From assembly GCA_010093605.1 (NCBI GenBank), contig MU004198.1, positions 1,122,456 to 1,186,455 on the forward strand: a DNA stretch of 64,000 bases, in the 5' to 3' direction. The DNA is from Lophium mytilinum (lineage: Eukaryota; Ascomycota; Dothideomycetes; Mytilinidiales; Mytilinidiaceae). Numbering within the stretch: the first letter of the stretch is position 1; every line of letters starts with the position of its first letter. Shown piece after piece: positions 19,661 to 30,524 of the stretch. The position numbers were made by a program, and so were the translations under genes. The notes beneath the pieces are model-generated. The model saw nothing but the letters and a program-made list of their open reading frames with translations, searched no databases and was not told the origin of the DNA.

Positions 19661-21664
19661 ATGTTCAAAAACATCACTGATCGTCTCCCCGCCGTTCCCG
19701 AGCTTCCTGAGCTACCTCAACTTCCTGGTCTCGCAACGCTTCGCCTGTCTGATTCTGCTTCCCGGGCTCCTATTTCCTCCCTCGTCCCTCCCAAACACCC
19801 CTTACTACAACGCTCCAAAATGTCTGGCGACCCCGAAGAACTGCGAGACTGGGACCAAGTCGAAGAAAAGTGGGAAGACTCGGACGTCGAGGAGCTCCTC
19901 GAAACGGCCAAGCACCTACCCCTTGATTCACCCGACGCACGCAAAGAAATGGATTACTTCGGGTCCAACGACGACCAAAACCACATCAATATGCAGCGCA
20001 GGATAGCGAGGGTGAGAGCACGATTAGAGGCAGATAAGAAAGGTGCCGTTCTCGACAGGAATTCCTTGTTTTTCCGGAAGATCCCAAAACCTCCCCCTGT
20101 TCCCCTCGACCCTGAGTGGGAAGACGAGAAGGACAAGGAGGACTTCGAGGAGTCAAACTTCATGTATTGTCGGCCATCCATGAAGAAGGAGTTCGAGGAC
20201 TACCATGGTACTCCTTACGCTTCGGAGGCACTTAAGTGGGATAAGGAGCGACGAGAGCAGAAGAGACGAGTTGAAGTTGTTAAAATCCAGGTGCAGCGCA
20301 TGAAGGCTGACTTGGAGAGGAAACAGAGGGAGAACGTAGATTTTGCTCGACCTCTGCTCGACGCCTTGGAGAAGGAAAGAAAAGAGAAGGCGGAGGCGGA
20401 GTGGCTCCTAGTCGGTCCCATGGACGCCGAAGCACTCCGCCTTGAGATGCAAGGGAGGAAAGACCTGGAGCTTGTAATCGAGAACGAGGTCCCTTCATAC
20501 GAAGCGTCGATTGAGGGCAGAGGAGAGGCTGGGCCCGAGGCTCCTCAGCATTCGATGATTGACTTCGAGCCGACGCTGCCATCCCACGCTTCGGCACGGA
20601 TGATCATCAAAAGCATCGAGTCAACTGCAGTGGAAGAGCTAAAGGATCTTATTGACCCCGAAGGTCCTCAAGTGGAGCTTATCTTCAATGCGTCCGACCA
20701 AAAGCCCTCGCCGCTGCGGTTCCCAAAGCTCCTTCTTGGGGCATTCTCCCCCGTCTTCCGAGCCCACTTCGCCCAACGCAACGTCTCACACGAGATAACC
20801 TACCTCCACCTAACGGGCATTGAGCATGCGACTTTCATGCTCCTCTACCGTTGGATGCACATGGTGTGCATCGGAAAATGGACGTCTAGCTCCCATCGCC
20901 CCAAGCCATACGATTGCGATGACACTCTCTTTCCGCTTCCAGAACTTGGGGCCAACCAAAGCTTTGTAACGCAGATCAAGCTGTATTGCGCGCTCAATCA
21001 GTTGGAGGTCCACCTCCCGAAGATCCAGCTTCGAGACCTGCTCCGCACACGCTTCCCAGTTCCAGACGGGCCCATCTTGACGACCAGCCTCGGCAACAAT
21101 CCGGCTCCAGACTCCTTCCCCGCAGACGACATCAAGCTTGTCCTCAATGCTGTCAAGTTGAAGCACCCGAGGAGAGCGGTGTCTGTAAGCCACGTGTCGG
21201 ACAAGAAACGTCGAGAACAAGTAATCTGCAACCACGAGCTAGAAGACGATATGGAAGAGCCGGACGAAATCGACTACTTCCTGCACACTCACATTGCTCG
21301 TTACGTCCACTTCCTTCAAGCTTTCGGTCTCTTCAAGAAGGAGTTCACACTCTTCGTGAAAGAGAACCCGGCAATTGCAGGACCGTTTGCGCGTAATGTA
21401 AAGAAGCTTAAACAGCTCAACCGGAACATCAAGGTGTGGCAGAAGCAAGTCCCTGACGATGTGGCTGAGATGGAGGTGGAAAAGGGGCTGGAAATCTTGG
21501 ACGGGAAGATCGGGGGTGAGGTCGGAGCGTACAGGATGGAGCGGGAGCCAAAGGCGGACGAGGACGAGATGGGTATGCCGTGGGGTTGGAGAGATGGTCG
21601 AGGCACTGGGAAGGTTAAGGAAGGCCCTGTCGGGAATGGGAAGGGCAAGCCGAGCGGGAGATAA
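19661..21664 (+). CDS. BTB/POZ-like protein with coiled coil
   Basis: One uninterrupted 667 aa frame from the ATG at 19661. The N-terminus is Leu/Pro-rich (PAVPELPELPQLPGL) and followed by an acidic region. Residues 185-260 are a charged helix, probably coiled coil (KWDKERREQKRRVEVVKIQV). Residues 330-410 resemble a BTB/POZ fold: VELIFNASDQKPSPLRFPKL, then LLGAFSPVFRAHF and YLHLTGIEHATFMLLYRWM, the pattern of fungal BTB proteins in which the hydrophobic core continues after SPVFRAHF. The C-terminal third is helical and basic. BTB folds dimerise and often recruit Cullin-3 ligases, but the call here rests on fold pattern only. No membrane segment is visible. Confidence 0.7.
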   Translation: MFKNITDRLPAVPELPELPQLPGLATLRLSDSASRAPISSLVPPKHPLLQRSKMSGDPEELRDWDQVEEKWEDSDVEELLETAKHLPLDSPDARKEMDYFGSNDDQNHINMQRRIARVRARLEADKKGAVLDRNSLFFRKIPKPPPVPLDPEWEDEKDKEDFEESNFMYCRPSMKKEFEDYHGTPYASEALKWDKERREQKRRVEVVKIQVQRMKADLERKQRENVDFARPLLDALEKERKEKAEAEWLLVGPMDAEALRLEMQGRKDLELVIENEVPSYEASIEGRGEAGPEAPQHSMIDFEPTLPSHASARMIIKSIESTAVEELKDLIDPEGPQVELIFNASDQKPSPLRFPKLLLGAFSPVFRAHFAQRNVSHEITYLHLTGIEHATFMLLYRWMHMVCIGKWTSSSHRPKPYDCDDTLFPLPELGANQSFVTQIKLYCALNQLEVHLPKIQLRDLLRTRFPVPDGPILTTSLGNNPAPDSFPADDIKLVLNAVKLKHPRRAVSVSHVSDKKRREQVICNHELEDDMEEPDEIDYFLHTHIARYVHFLQAFGLFKKEFTLFVKENPAIAGPFARNVKKLKQLNRNIKVWQKQVPDDVAEMEVEKGLEILDGKIGGEVGAYRMEREPKADEDEMGMPWGWRDGRGTGKVKEGPVGNGKGKPSGR

Positions 21665-22590
21665 CTGTAGAGACCGTATTAGGCTATCGGTTTCTCGTTT
21701 TCCATCTCATTGTTTAGGAGTAGATGTAGTACCACTGCGTCCACAACGTTGAAGCTTCAGTGTTTTACCGCCTCGATCTGCTTATTTCGAACTTACTTTT
21801 GCCCATGTGACTAGGCGCCGCTGTTGATATGCTTGACTCAAGCCCGAGTGAAGTCTCTTCACGTTGGCCCGTCCTTTATCGCCCGCAGAAGCGCAGTCTC
21901 TCATGTCCCTTAATGACTTTATCATTCTCTAGCGAGGGCACTTCAATCTGTCCTAGGCCAATAATGAAAATAACTTGTAATTACAGAAATCCTAGACCTT
22001 GATGTTATGAACCAAATCCAACAGGGCAGTGGTTGACAGGCAGAAAAGCAGTAGAGGTGTGTCACAGTTGCTTATTACCGCTGGGATACTTCGGCGCTGC
22101 TTATGAGCTTTTAGTAAAATTTGAAGTCCCTAAGAGCTTAGATTGGGGGAAAGTCCCGCGCAGACTATCGGTATACTTGCCAATGTGTGGAGTGCTTCAT
22201 CACTTCACTATACATTGGGAAGAGATGGAAATAATCGCCTACTCAAACTTGTGCCCTAGTACTGTGACAAAGCCTTTATAAAGCTCCCAAGGTAAATGTG
22301 CAGCTTAGCTCCGAGTTCTGGGTCCAGACAGTGGAATATCCGGCGAAGGTAGATGTCCATAAAGCACTTTCCATGGTCGATCGATAGCATCAAAGCAAAA
22401 GCGTTCTTTCATAGCAATAACCAAACGCAAAGCTAAGTAAACCCAATTCGGCCGTTACCAATAACCCAAACCCTACCATGATTTTGCAATTTGTCCCCAC
22501 TTCCACCGGCTCTGCATCTCAGACTTCCCCATTCCTTCCCCGCTCATCTCATCAATTACTCACCCGGCTAGCTTCTCCAATAAGCAACCA
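21665..22590. other. Intergenic, convergent
   Basis: This lies between two genes read toward each other. One 82-codon frame (22033-22281) begins with a non-ATG codon and has no recognisable feature, so I do not call it a gene. Confidence 0.5.
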
Positions 22591-23613
22591 TTAAATTTTG
22601 AGTCCATGAACCTTCCATTCATGCTCGTTACGCTTGTCAGCACGGGGGAATGATCTCCCCTGGCGACCGCCGAAGAGATGCTCGCCACGCGGGCACCCGG
22701 CATCCCGGCACCAGAACGCAGATCGCTTCAGATGGATGTTGTCAAGGTGGCGTTGCATCTCGGCTTTGCGACCGAAGTCCTTGGGGCAGTGCGTGCAAGG
22801 GAAGCGAATTCTCGTGGTTGGGCTCGCACCGGGTGGGAGACCGGTCTGAAGATTCATGCCAAGGGTCTAGATGAAGGGCAAATAAGCTAAATCGCATACG
22901 CGATGGGAAGGAACTTACTCCCGCCTGATTGGCATAGTTTCTGGTGGCGCAGCAAGAATTAGTCAAAAAACTCACTCAGACCCAGCAGCGCCACCATTCC
23001 CCAAAAAGGGAACTACTGGCGCGCTGAGTGCAGAGGTTTGTGGAAATCCTCTGGTCCTGCTTGGAAGGGCAACCTTAGTGTGTTCCGGAAGCGGCATAGC
23101 GAAGGGCGTAGTGCATGATGCACCCGCGTGGGGCTCCTGGAAGGGCAACCAATTAGGGTCGAGGTTCAACTGAGTACCGGGAGCGCCGAAGTCAGCCTGC
23201 TGCATGCTCGAGAAAGCTGCGGCTGGAATGTCCTGGAAGGGATTCTGAAAAAGGTCGAGTCCAAGATTGGGATCGAAGGGTCCAGGCTGCGGAGCGAACG
23301 CGGTGTTTTCCACGAAGTTGGAAGAATCGTAGAAGGGCATCGAGTTGATGTCGAAGTTGGTTTGGTCGACAGGCATAGCCGCTTGAGGATCAAAGCCGGC
23401 GGCCTCCAAGCGAAAACTGTCGGTCTGGTTGCCAAACATAGCTGCAGGAGTATTGACGAAGGCTGGGGTCGTGAAGTCGGGCGTCTCGTCGAAGGGCGGC
23501 CAATAACAAGCCGGTTCCACGTGATTTCTATCGGAAGGCTGAATAGATGACGAGGCTAAGTCCTCGCTGGCGTAAACTTGGCCGAGTTGGTCGTAAGATA
23601 CGGCGTGATCCAT
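22591..23613 (-). CDS. C2H2 zinc-finger protein with a possible microexon
   Basis: The best model has three exons, 23613-22976, 22940-22919 (22 nt) and 22866-22591, giving about 311 aa; the last acceptor could instead lie at 22846, shortening the product by 7 residues. The N-terminal 210 residues are Pro/Phe/Asn-rich and acidic, like an activation domain. The last exon has a classical finger, C-x2-C-x12-H-x4-H (FPCTHCPKDFGRKAEMQRHL), then a degenerate second one with C-x4-C and late His residues. This arrangement fits a sequence-specific transcription factor. Odd point: intron 1 would be only 35 nt. If it stays in the mRNA, translation stops at once (TGA at 22974-22972) and the finger is lost. 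The frame logic supports splicing, but transcript data are needed to settle it. Confidence 0.6.
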
Positions 23614-23937
23614 GGTGGAAGGTGAAGCAGCGGTGAGGGTTGGGTAGGCTTTGTGGGAGTAGAATCCTTGGGGAATGCGGTAGACTTATCCACTGAGATG
23701 AGAGGCAGAACAGCGGTGCATATATTACGGTATTGATACGGTATTAATCGAACGCCCCTTCTAGCTTCGCCCTTTCATTTTGAAGAGAAGGCTTCAGTGC
23801 TGAACTGAAGCTTGCCTTCAGCCTACCTCCACCGCTTTGTTAATTAAGAAATCCGTGCCGCAAACGCACCCAGAAACCAGCTCTAACTTTGCTCCGCAGG
23901 TTTCTTACCCAACGTCCCTTTCTTGGCGCCGACATAT

Positions 23938-24872
23938 TCACACATTGAAATCAACAAAATCGCCCCGAACTCCACTAGAATCGGCAACTATTGCTGGGCG
24001 AGAGCGATCGTTGGGCATCGGTCGGACCGGAAGCTTTGCCAGGGAGACTACAGTCGACCTCAAGACAGGATGCGACCTGTACGCGCGCCATTCTTTGCAG
24101 AGTAGGTCCTTCATAGTGTCAGCTGATATAACGGAAGGACAGTCGCACGATAACTTACTCGCTCCTCGGCGGAGTCGCGGCGAAGAATTACCCTATCATA
24201 GGCATGCTCCATGATGTACAGATACTTATTCAGAAACATGACGCGCACCGCATGCAAATTCTTTAGGTCACACTGCGGCAGCCCCGGATAGTTGGCATAG
24301 TTGTAGACCCGTTCAAAGTCGATCGCATTCGCGATGGGCGCGAACATAGCCATTGCTATTCCCATCGGATCTTGGTTCCAGTGACTTTTCCAGACCGCTT
24401 TTCGGTCAACATCCGGCAGGTCTCGTACGTGCTGGCCTGGGAATTTCCGGGGGAAATCTATCACGAGAAACTTGACCGTGGGAATGATGAAACCGGCGAT
24501 GTTTTGTTCTTCGTATCTGTTCTGGGCTTCCTTGAGAGTAGATTGAATTCCGTAAAGCCTCCATGTGCGCGCAGAAAGGTTAAGGAAGGCCTGGACATCA
24601 GCGGGGTGGATGGCGTTCGCAATGGCGTAGATCATCTTTCCTGCAGGCTGGACGAAAATTGCAATATCCTCTGCGCTTATGTTAGTGATGTTGTATAAGT
24701 TGATAGACAAATCTGGTCTTATGCATTTACCTTTGCCAACTCTAATGGTACGAATACCACTAGCATCGTAGTCGATAAACTCATCGGCATAAGTGATCTT
24801 CAAGGGCGTCGCGGACATGCGTTGAGCTGGTGCGGGTAGACGACCTTCCATAGTAGCAGAAGATCTGCTCAT
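23938..24872 (-). CDS. Unidentified cytosolic-type protein
   Basis: Three exons, 24872-24731, 24670-24159 and 24108-23938, give about 274 aa. The first intron (60 nt, GTAAAT donor, CACTAAC branch site, CGCAG end) is a multiple of three without a stop, so unspliced reading also stays open; the paralogue-free context does not decide. The second intron is 50 nt with a GTAAGT donor and a CTGAC branch. Tyr- and Ile-rich blocks such as KITYADEFIDYDASGIRTI and YLYIMEHAYDRVILRRDSAE look like a folded helical domain. No signal peptide, membrane segment or known motif is seen. An overlapping upstream frame (25132-24869) could be a leader ORF. Confidence 0.6.
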
Positions 24873-25629
24873 CGATGTTTTCGAGGTGGATAAATCTGGA
24901 AGAAGTCCATTACGACGTGTGCCACAGGCTCGTATTTTCCTCGCTGAGAGTGTCTTTCGTTCAAATGTCTTCCTGCGAGGACGGACGGATCTCTGATCTT
25001 GGGCATGGCCGCTGTGGTCGGGAGTTGAATCCTGCGCACAACGGCGGCGGGTAGAGGCTGTCTCTTCACTTCGGCGGCGAGCCTAGGCCCTGGAGTGGCC
25101 CGCGGTGGATAGAATAGGCACAATATGCCCATTGATAAGGCAGTCAGTCCTATGGCCTTGGCGGTTGCGGATCGGAGTACCTCTCGGTCGAAGATTTGGA
25201 GGCATGGTGGTTTGGTCTTCGTCTTAGCCGCTGATGTACTATGGAGATTTATAGCTCTGCCGATGCGGAGATCTGATTACGCGCCACAATAGGTCGAATA
25301 CGCACACGTATCCAAGCTTAGAGGTGAATATTATAATGTGTAATGAGTAGCAGGGAGGTTAAAGCGTAGAAAGATCTTGGATAAGAGGTTTAGAAAAGAG
25401 AGGAGTGAAGAAGTAAATGTTGCAAACTGTCGGTCTTGTTTAGGGTTTAGAAAGAAGTTGTTGAACACTACGTAGTCGCTGTACATGTACTGCTATGGGT
25501 GATGACCCAGCTCGGCAGATGTGTTTGTTGGTCTAGGTTGACGTCACGTGCCCTATATCTCTTCCACGTGACTCGTCGACAAGATCTTCCATAGAGTTTA
25601 CGAAAATCTCTCCCCCACAGCTATTCACG
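24873..25629. other. Intergenic
   Basis: Upstream region of the preceding minus-strand gene and 3' flank of membrane-family copy A. An 87-codon frame at 25132-24869 overlaps the next start by a few bases in another frame; it is either a uORF or chance. Nothing else is seen. Confidence 0.4.
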
Positions 25630-26854
25630 TTAAACAACAAACCCGCTAACCCCAAAGTTGGTCCTCCTGGTGAGCGAGTCAAGTGTCGACGTATTGCTGC
25701 CTGACTGCATATCAGGATAGACTCTCTCGCTCGCGCTCCGGTCAAACCGCCCACCAACATCCTGCAAAAACTGTGCATTGCGCCGTCGCTTCTTCATAGA
25801 CCGACCTATCGGAGCTAAGACTTCGATGCCGACCAACGTGATGACACCAGCCAAGAGCCCGAATGCTTCATCCATCTCAAATATTGATTGCGGAGCGCAA
25901 GGCATAAAGAAGCAGGACGTACTGAAAGACTTACCGCCCGTAATGGCAATCTTGCCGAAAGAGATAAGTCCGCAAACAGTGATGAGAATACATGCAACAG
26001 GAAGAGGTAAATAAGACAGATACATATAAAACCACGGGGTAGCCGCGATAATATATAACAGCCGTTGCCAATCTGAGTCACTACCGAAAATCAAGCCTAT
26101 AAGAATCGTGGCAACGGAAGCTAGAGTCATCGCGCCAAGTACGGCATATATTCCGAAAAAAGCTGAAGGCTTGAAATCCCTGCGTCTACGATATGAAGAA
26201 GAAATGATGTACGCGAATGCAGCAAAGATGCCAAGAACAAGGAATTGAGCCCCTGTCGAATGTATCCAAGAGAGTAGGAAGTAATGAAGCCAGGAGTTTA
26301 GCCCATCCCAATACACGGCTGGTATTCTGCTTGTATGACAGTCAACCATAGAGCCGTTCTCGATGTCGTGAAACACCACAGACTGAGAGACTGCGGGAAG
26401 AACCAGTCCGATTGCAGGTGTCCAGAACCTGGCCTTGTATCTGTTTGCGCGGGCATAGAAAGCAGTCTGCAGGCTTCCGTTCAACATCCCCATCCATACA
26501 ATCGTCATCGAGGCAGCATAGCTCTCCATCAAGAAGTCCGTAGGCTGGTTATTTTGCAGCAACTTGGTAAGCAGTTTGATTCCGTCAGATAAGATCTATG
26601 GCTGCGCCATTGGTAGCTAGGAGGAACCCCCAGGTATCAGCGCCAATTGCTGACTTATTGTCCGTAACCAAGCGGATCCAAGACCCGGTGAGCCAGAGAA
26701 TAAATGCTGCCCATCCACCTGGCCCGTAGAATCCGCTCACTTGCGAGATACCCAGGATATCCGGCGGGCTTGGTGATAAAGGCAAATGCAGGGCTATCCG
26801 CGTAGTAGTGCTTATATTCATCGTGCTTGTGTTCATTGACAAGGCGAAAGACAT
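25630..26854 (-). pseudogene. Polytopic membrane protein family, copy A, frameshifted
   Basis: The ATG at 26854 opens a frame with the family's first block (ISQVSGFYGPGGWAAFILW), which ends at a TGA at 26585-26587. The homologous sequence continues in the next frame from there to 25630, so one base too many near 26587 breaks the reading; with it ignored the product would be about 407 aa. The downstream part has five or more hydrophobic helices, the block SCFFMPCAPQSIFEMDEAF, a basic KKRRR segment and the ending SLTRRTNFG. Copies B and C share these landmarks. The break may be genuine or an assembly error. Function unknown; the predicted location is a membrane with a Lys/Arg-rich cytosolic tail. 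Confidence 0.7.
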
Positions 26855-27346
26855 TTACACGAAGGTAGAGGGCGAAGTCGCTGAGAATGGCCGTGAGTCT
26901 TTTGGGCCCTGATATGGTGGATATATTACATTGGCATAAGCTAGAATACTAGAAGAATGTAAAGGTAAATCGATGATACAGCCAAGAATGGAGATACTAC
27001 AGCCACACTAGGACTCAAAAATGGTATGATGGAGGGTTGCAAGAAGGTTTTATGTTGCTTGAAATGCGTGTAGAAAGGAAGTAGAAAAGAAGGCTGGAGG
27101 CCCAGGAGGCCGCTGCGACGAAGAGGCGGGGTGTTCCAAGCTTCAACTAGCTTTATGGGGTTAGATCGTCATATGATGTGATCTCTCGCCCTTCCCCTGA
27201 CCTCCACCTCAAACTCCACTGCGCCGCACCCGTTCCGCACTGATGCCGTTGCGTCCTTACAACGTACCAAGCCACTGCTTGCGTGAAAACTCTAGCCGTC
27301 TCGCCCCGTTTTGTCCCAGCTTGGGTTGCAGTCTCTAACAAATGCG
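26855..27346. other. Intergenic, divergent promoter region
   Basis: This lies between copy A and the Zn2Cys6 regulator, which are read away from each other. No gene or clear promoter element is seen. Confidence 0.45.
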
Positions 27347-29614
27347 ATGCAAAGCGGTGGGCGAAAACGCGTAGTGTCCTCCTGTCTCCCATGTTACAGG
27401 AAGAAGCAGAAGGTGCGTGTTTCTCTGTCTGTGCCATAGAATCCTACGTATCGAACTGCTCGCGGACCAGCCAAGATCTCGTTTTTCTAATGCGACTTTC
27501 TTGCTTGCTGCGCAGTGCAACCGTCGCTATCCTTGCAATCACTGCACTCGACGCCGGCAGCCCGAGGAATGCATCTATCATCCCTCACAAGCATCGCAGG
27601 CTACTCCCCAGACGGATGCCCGCTCACACGAGGTCGTGCCGGCTTACCATGATACCCAGTCGCAAGACACCAGCAGCAACGACGAGCTCGTTGGCTCGGC
27701 GTTGGACTGGAGAACGAAAAGGATCTCGACGCTCTGCCAGGGAAATGACGCACTCGCTGAGATGTTTGGATATGTCGAGCATAGCGAGTCCAACACCCTG
27801 GCTCTTGTGCGTAGGGTAAGTGTTTTTCCCCTTCATTCTAGTCTCCTTCCGGTTGGTAAGACGTGAGAAGCAACTCCAAGTATCTTCAGTGGTAGACTAG
27901 CCGATTCAAGTTGGGGTACCATTTCTGCGTGGCGAGACCCGCCCAAACTCGCCTGTACTGTCTTCCTTTTCTAATCGGTGCGCATGTACAGTTGGGTCTG
28001 GGCGAGGACGAACCCCAGAATCGGAACCGGGACATTGCCCCAGAGGCTTACGATGAGATCGACATGAATATTAAAAGACTGCCAGGTCGCAAGATCTTCG
28101 ACTTTCTCATTCAGTTCTATATAACCGAAGTCCATTGGTCCGTAAGATCCCATCGCCGCCATGGCTGTCTCGATCTTCTCGCTGACAAAGCGCAACTCTA
28201 GGATGGAGCAGATAGTGTATGCCCCGTGGTTCCTAAGCCATTACCAGAAATGGTGGAACGTGGGACGACTATCGAGGATAAATGATGTCGAATTTGCCGT
28301 GCTCTTCATAAGGATATGCTCCTACGCATCGCAATTTCTTCCCTCGCCGTCGTACACCATCGATCGTATCCGTGGGATGCCTTTAGCCGACATCCGCGCC
28401 GCATGCCATGACATCGCCGAGAATCTAGCCGCCATCTGCGTGCGGCTTAATGCGAGAGGCACATTGCTCCGCGCGCAGCACCTGTTAGTGTTAGGATTGC
28501 AATGGCAGTGCGAGGGAAGCACCAATGCCTTCTGGGACGCCCTCAGCAACGCCGCCCGGGTCGCGCAGCGGATTGGGCTCCATCGAGGGCGCGCGGCATG
28601 GACGCAAGAAATGCACGAGTTTGACAAGGAAATCCGATCCAGAGTGTACTGCAATCTCTACATATGGGACAGGTATGTACGAAGCGCCGGCGAAGCTGCT
28701 GCAGCCGCATTTTCCTGACACACGACACCAGTCACCTTTCTGCGCAGCTAGACTGCAGTCCCTTCTTCTCCGCCAGCTTGACCGCTGAACACCTGCCGCG
28801 TATGCATCTCACGCCTGATATCGACGACGCTGACGCCCCCGAGGACTACTCGGAACGCCTGCTGCAGGCCCGTCTGGCGAGTTTCTGGCGGAGCCTCGCC
28901 CCAAAACAGGGCGCAAAATATGATGCGACTGTGGCCGAGGAGCGGTACGGGAAATTCTGCAGCGACTTCTTGCCACATCTACCGCCCTACTTCGCGCTCG
29001 AGCCCAGCAAAGAGTGGGACGAGCGACTGCCAAAACTTCCATTGCAGCGTCAGATCTTGCACGTCGCCATCTTCGATTTTCTCTGCCAAAATTTCCGCCA
29101 GGTACTGCTGCGCGAACCAAGCCAGGTGCAAAGCCTCCCAGCATACAAGCAGGTGGTGGTGGCGTCACAGAAGAGGGCGCTGGCAGCGGCGGCGCTGAAG
29201 ATGCTGGAGGGTGTTGCAAAGCTACACGCCCTGTTGGGGGCCTCCTACACGCGCTTCGCAGCTGTCATCTTGCCCGCGTTTGAGGCTGCCGTCGTGCTGG
29301 TGAGCCTCCTGACCATGGACCAGCGTTTCCCGGGCGCAGATTTAGGCGACGACGGGCCTCTGCGTGCGCTCGATGTGGATCCGCTTGGGTGGGAAAAGGC
29401 TCACTTGACGCGGGATCGATGCTATCAGGCGACGCAGCAGGCGCTTGCTCGTCTTGAGATGCTTGCAGAAGTCAGCAATATGGCTAAGGCGGGCGCCGGC
29501 ACGTTAGCACGCCTCGTGGCTAATATGCCGCACAGCGAAGCTGCTCTGGACGATTCCTTCGCGCACTACACAGCAGAAACATTCCCTGGCTTAAATGGCG
29601 AGCGTCCTGATTAG
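27347..29614 (+). CDS. Zn(II)2Cys6 transcription factor
   Basis: Five exons, 27347-27412, 27516-27815, 27992-28141, 28212-28672 and 28732-29614, splice in frame to about 619 aa. The ATG at 27347 follows from the zinc cluster: exon 1 gives SSCLPCYRKKQK and exon 2 continues CNRRYPCNHC, producing C13-x2-C16-x6-C23-x5-C29-x2-C32-x8-C41, the binuclear cluster that binds DNA in fungal regulators. Splitting this cluster by an intron is common in such genes. Residues 170-420 match the fungal-specific middle homology region, including HWSIVYAPWFLSHYQKWW and RVAQRIGLHRGR. Its gene ends tail-to-tail with an MFS transporter, a frequent pairing of regulator and pump, though nothing shows that it controls that gene. 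Target pathway unknown. Confidence 0.85.
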
Positions 29615-30524
29615 AGGCTACACCACCTAGACGCGTTTCCCCACTAATCCCTTTACGCGTTTAGAGTGCGGTCCTAATAAAGTTGTATATGGAAATTGCA
29701 CAAGTCAACACCAACATTTTTGAATGGAAGGCTATGCAAACCGTCGGAGATCACTACAAAGTAGTTGTCTCATTCTTTTTGCTGGGCAACCGTAAAGTTT
29801 CACGCCATTACCCAAAAAGAAAAGTAAGGGTCCGCTATTCGTAGAATACCAGCAAGTTCTATATAATCGGTACAATCCCAATTCCTAGCCATTTTAAAGT
29901 GTCTCTGCCTGCGATTATCACATATGCCCCTACCTATCTCATCAGTCAACGGCAAAAAATTGTTTCCTTAAACTCCCTGGCCTATACCTCAAATCAAAAG
30001 AATCAGGACCACGACTTTACGAAACGCCACCATCCAATCTCCCTTCATTGGACTTGTGTTGTTGGAAACACCATTCAGAAGCTCCTTTTGCTTGCTCAAT
30101 ATTACATGCTTCATTTTCTCACGCTCTTTCAACGTTGACTGACCCTCAAACCGTAATATTACTTCAACACGCAGAACCTATATACATAGCCGTCAAGCTG
30201 GCTAAGCCTTCCCATCACTAAAGCTTCCCTCTTTTGCATATTGCAGCTTGCACGAGAGCTATGGCAATTGAAGTCTATACTACTGCACAGGTGCCCAAGA
30301 AAAATTTTCCCAAGCCATCGGGATTTCTAAACTCAAAGCAGCCCCCATGCACAGCAAGGGATCGCGCGACCCCTCCAAACGGTCCTAAACAGAAGAACTA
30401 TAGAAGTGGCAGAGATCAGAATCGATATAGCCAACCCCACTACCCCTTTCTATTACACATATCACATCGCAATTCAGCCTCTGGGAAAATCTCCCAGCAT
30501 CCACGTAAAACATCGCCTCTTTCC
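29615..30524. other. Intergenic between convergent genes
   Basis: AT-moderate sequence holding the two 3' ends. The long plus-strand frame starting at 30234 is mostly antisense to the transporter and is not a gene. Nothing else is seen. Confidence 0.5.

Noticed and set aside
22033-22281. 82-codon frame between convergent genes
   Set aside because: It starts with a non-ATG codon and shows no domain or signal.
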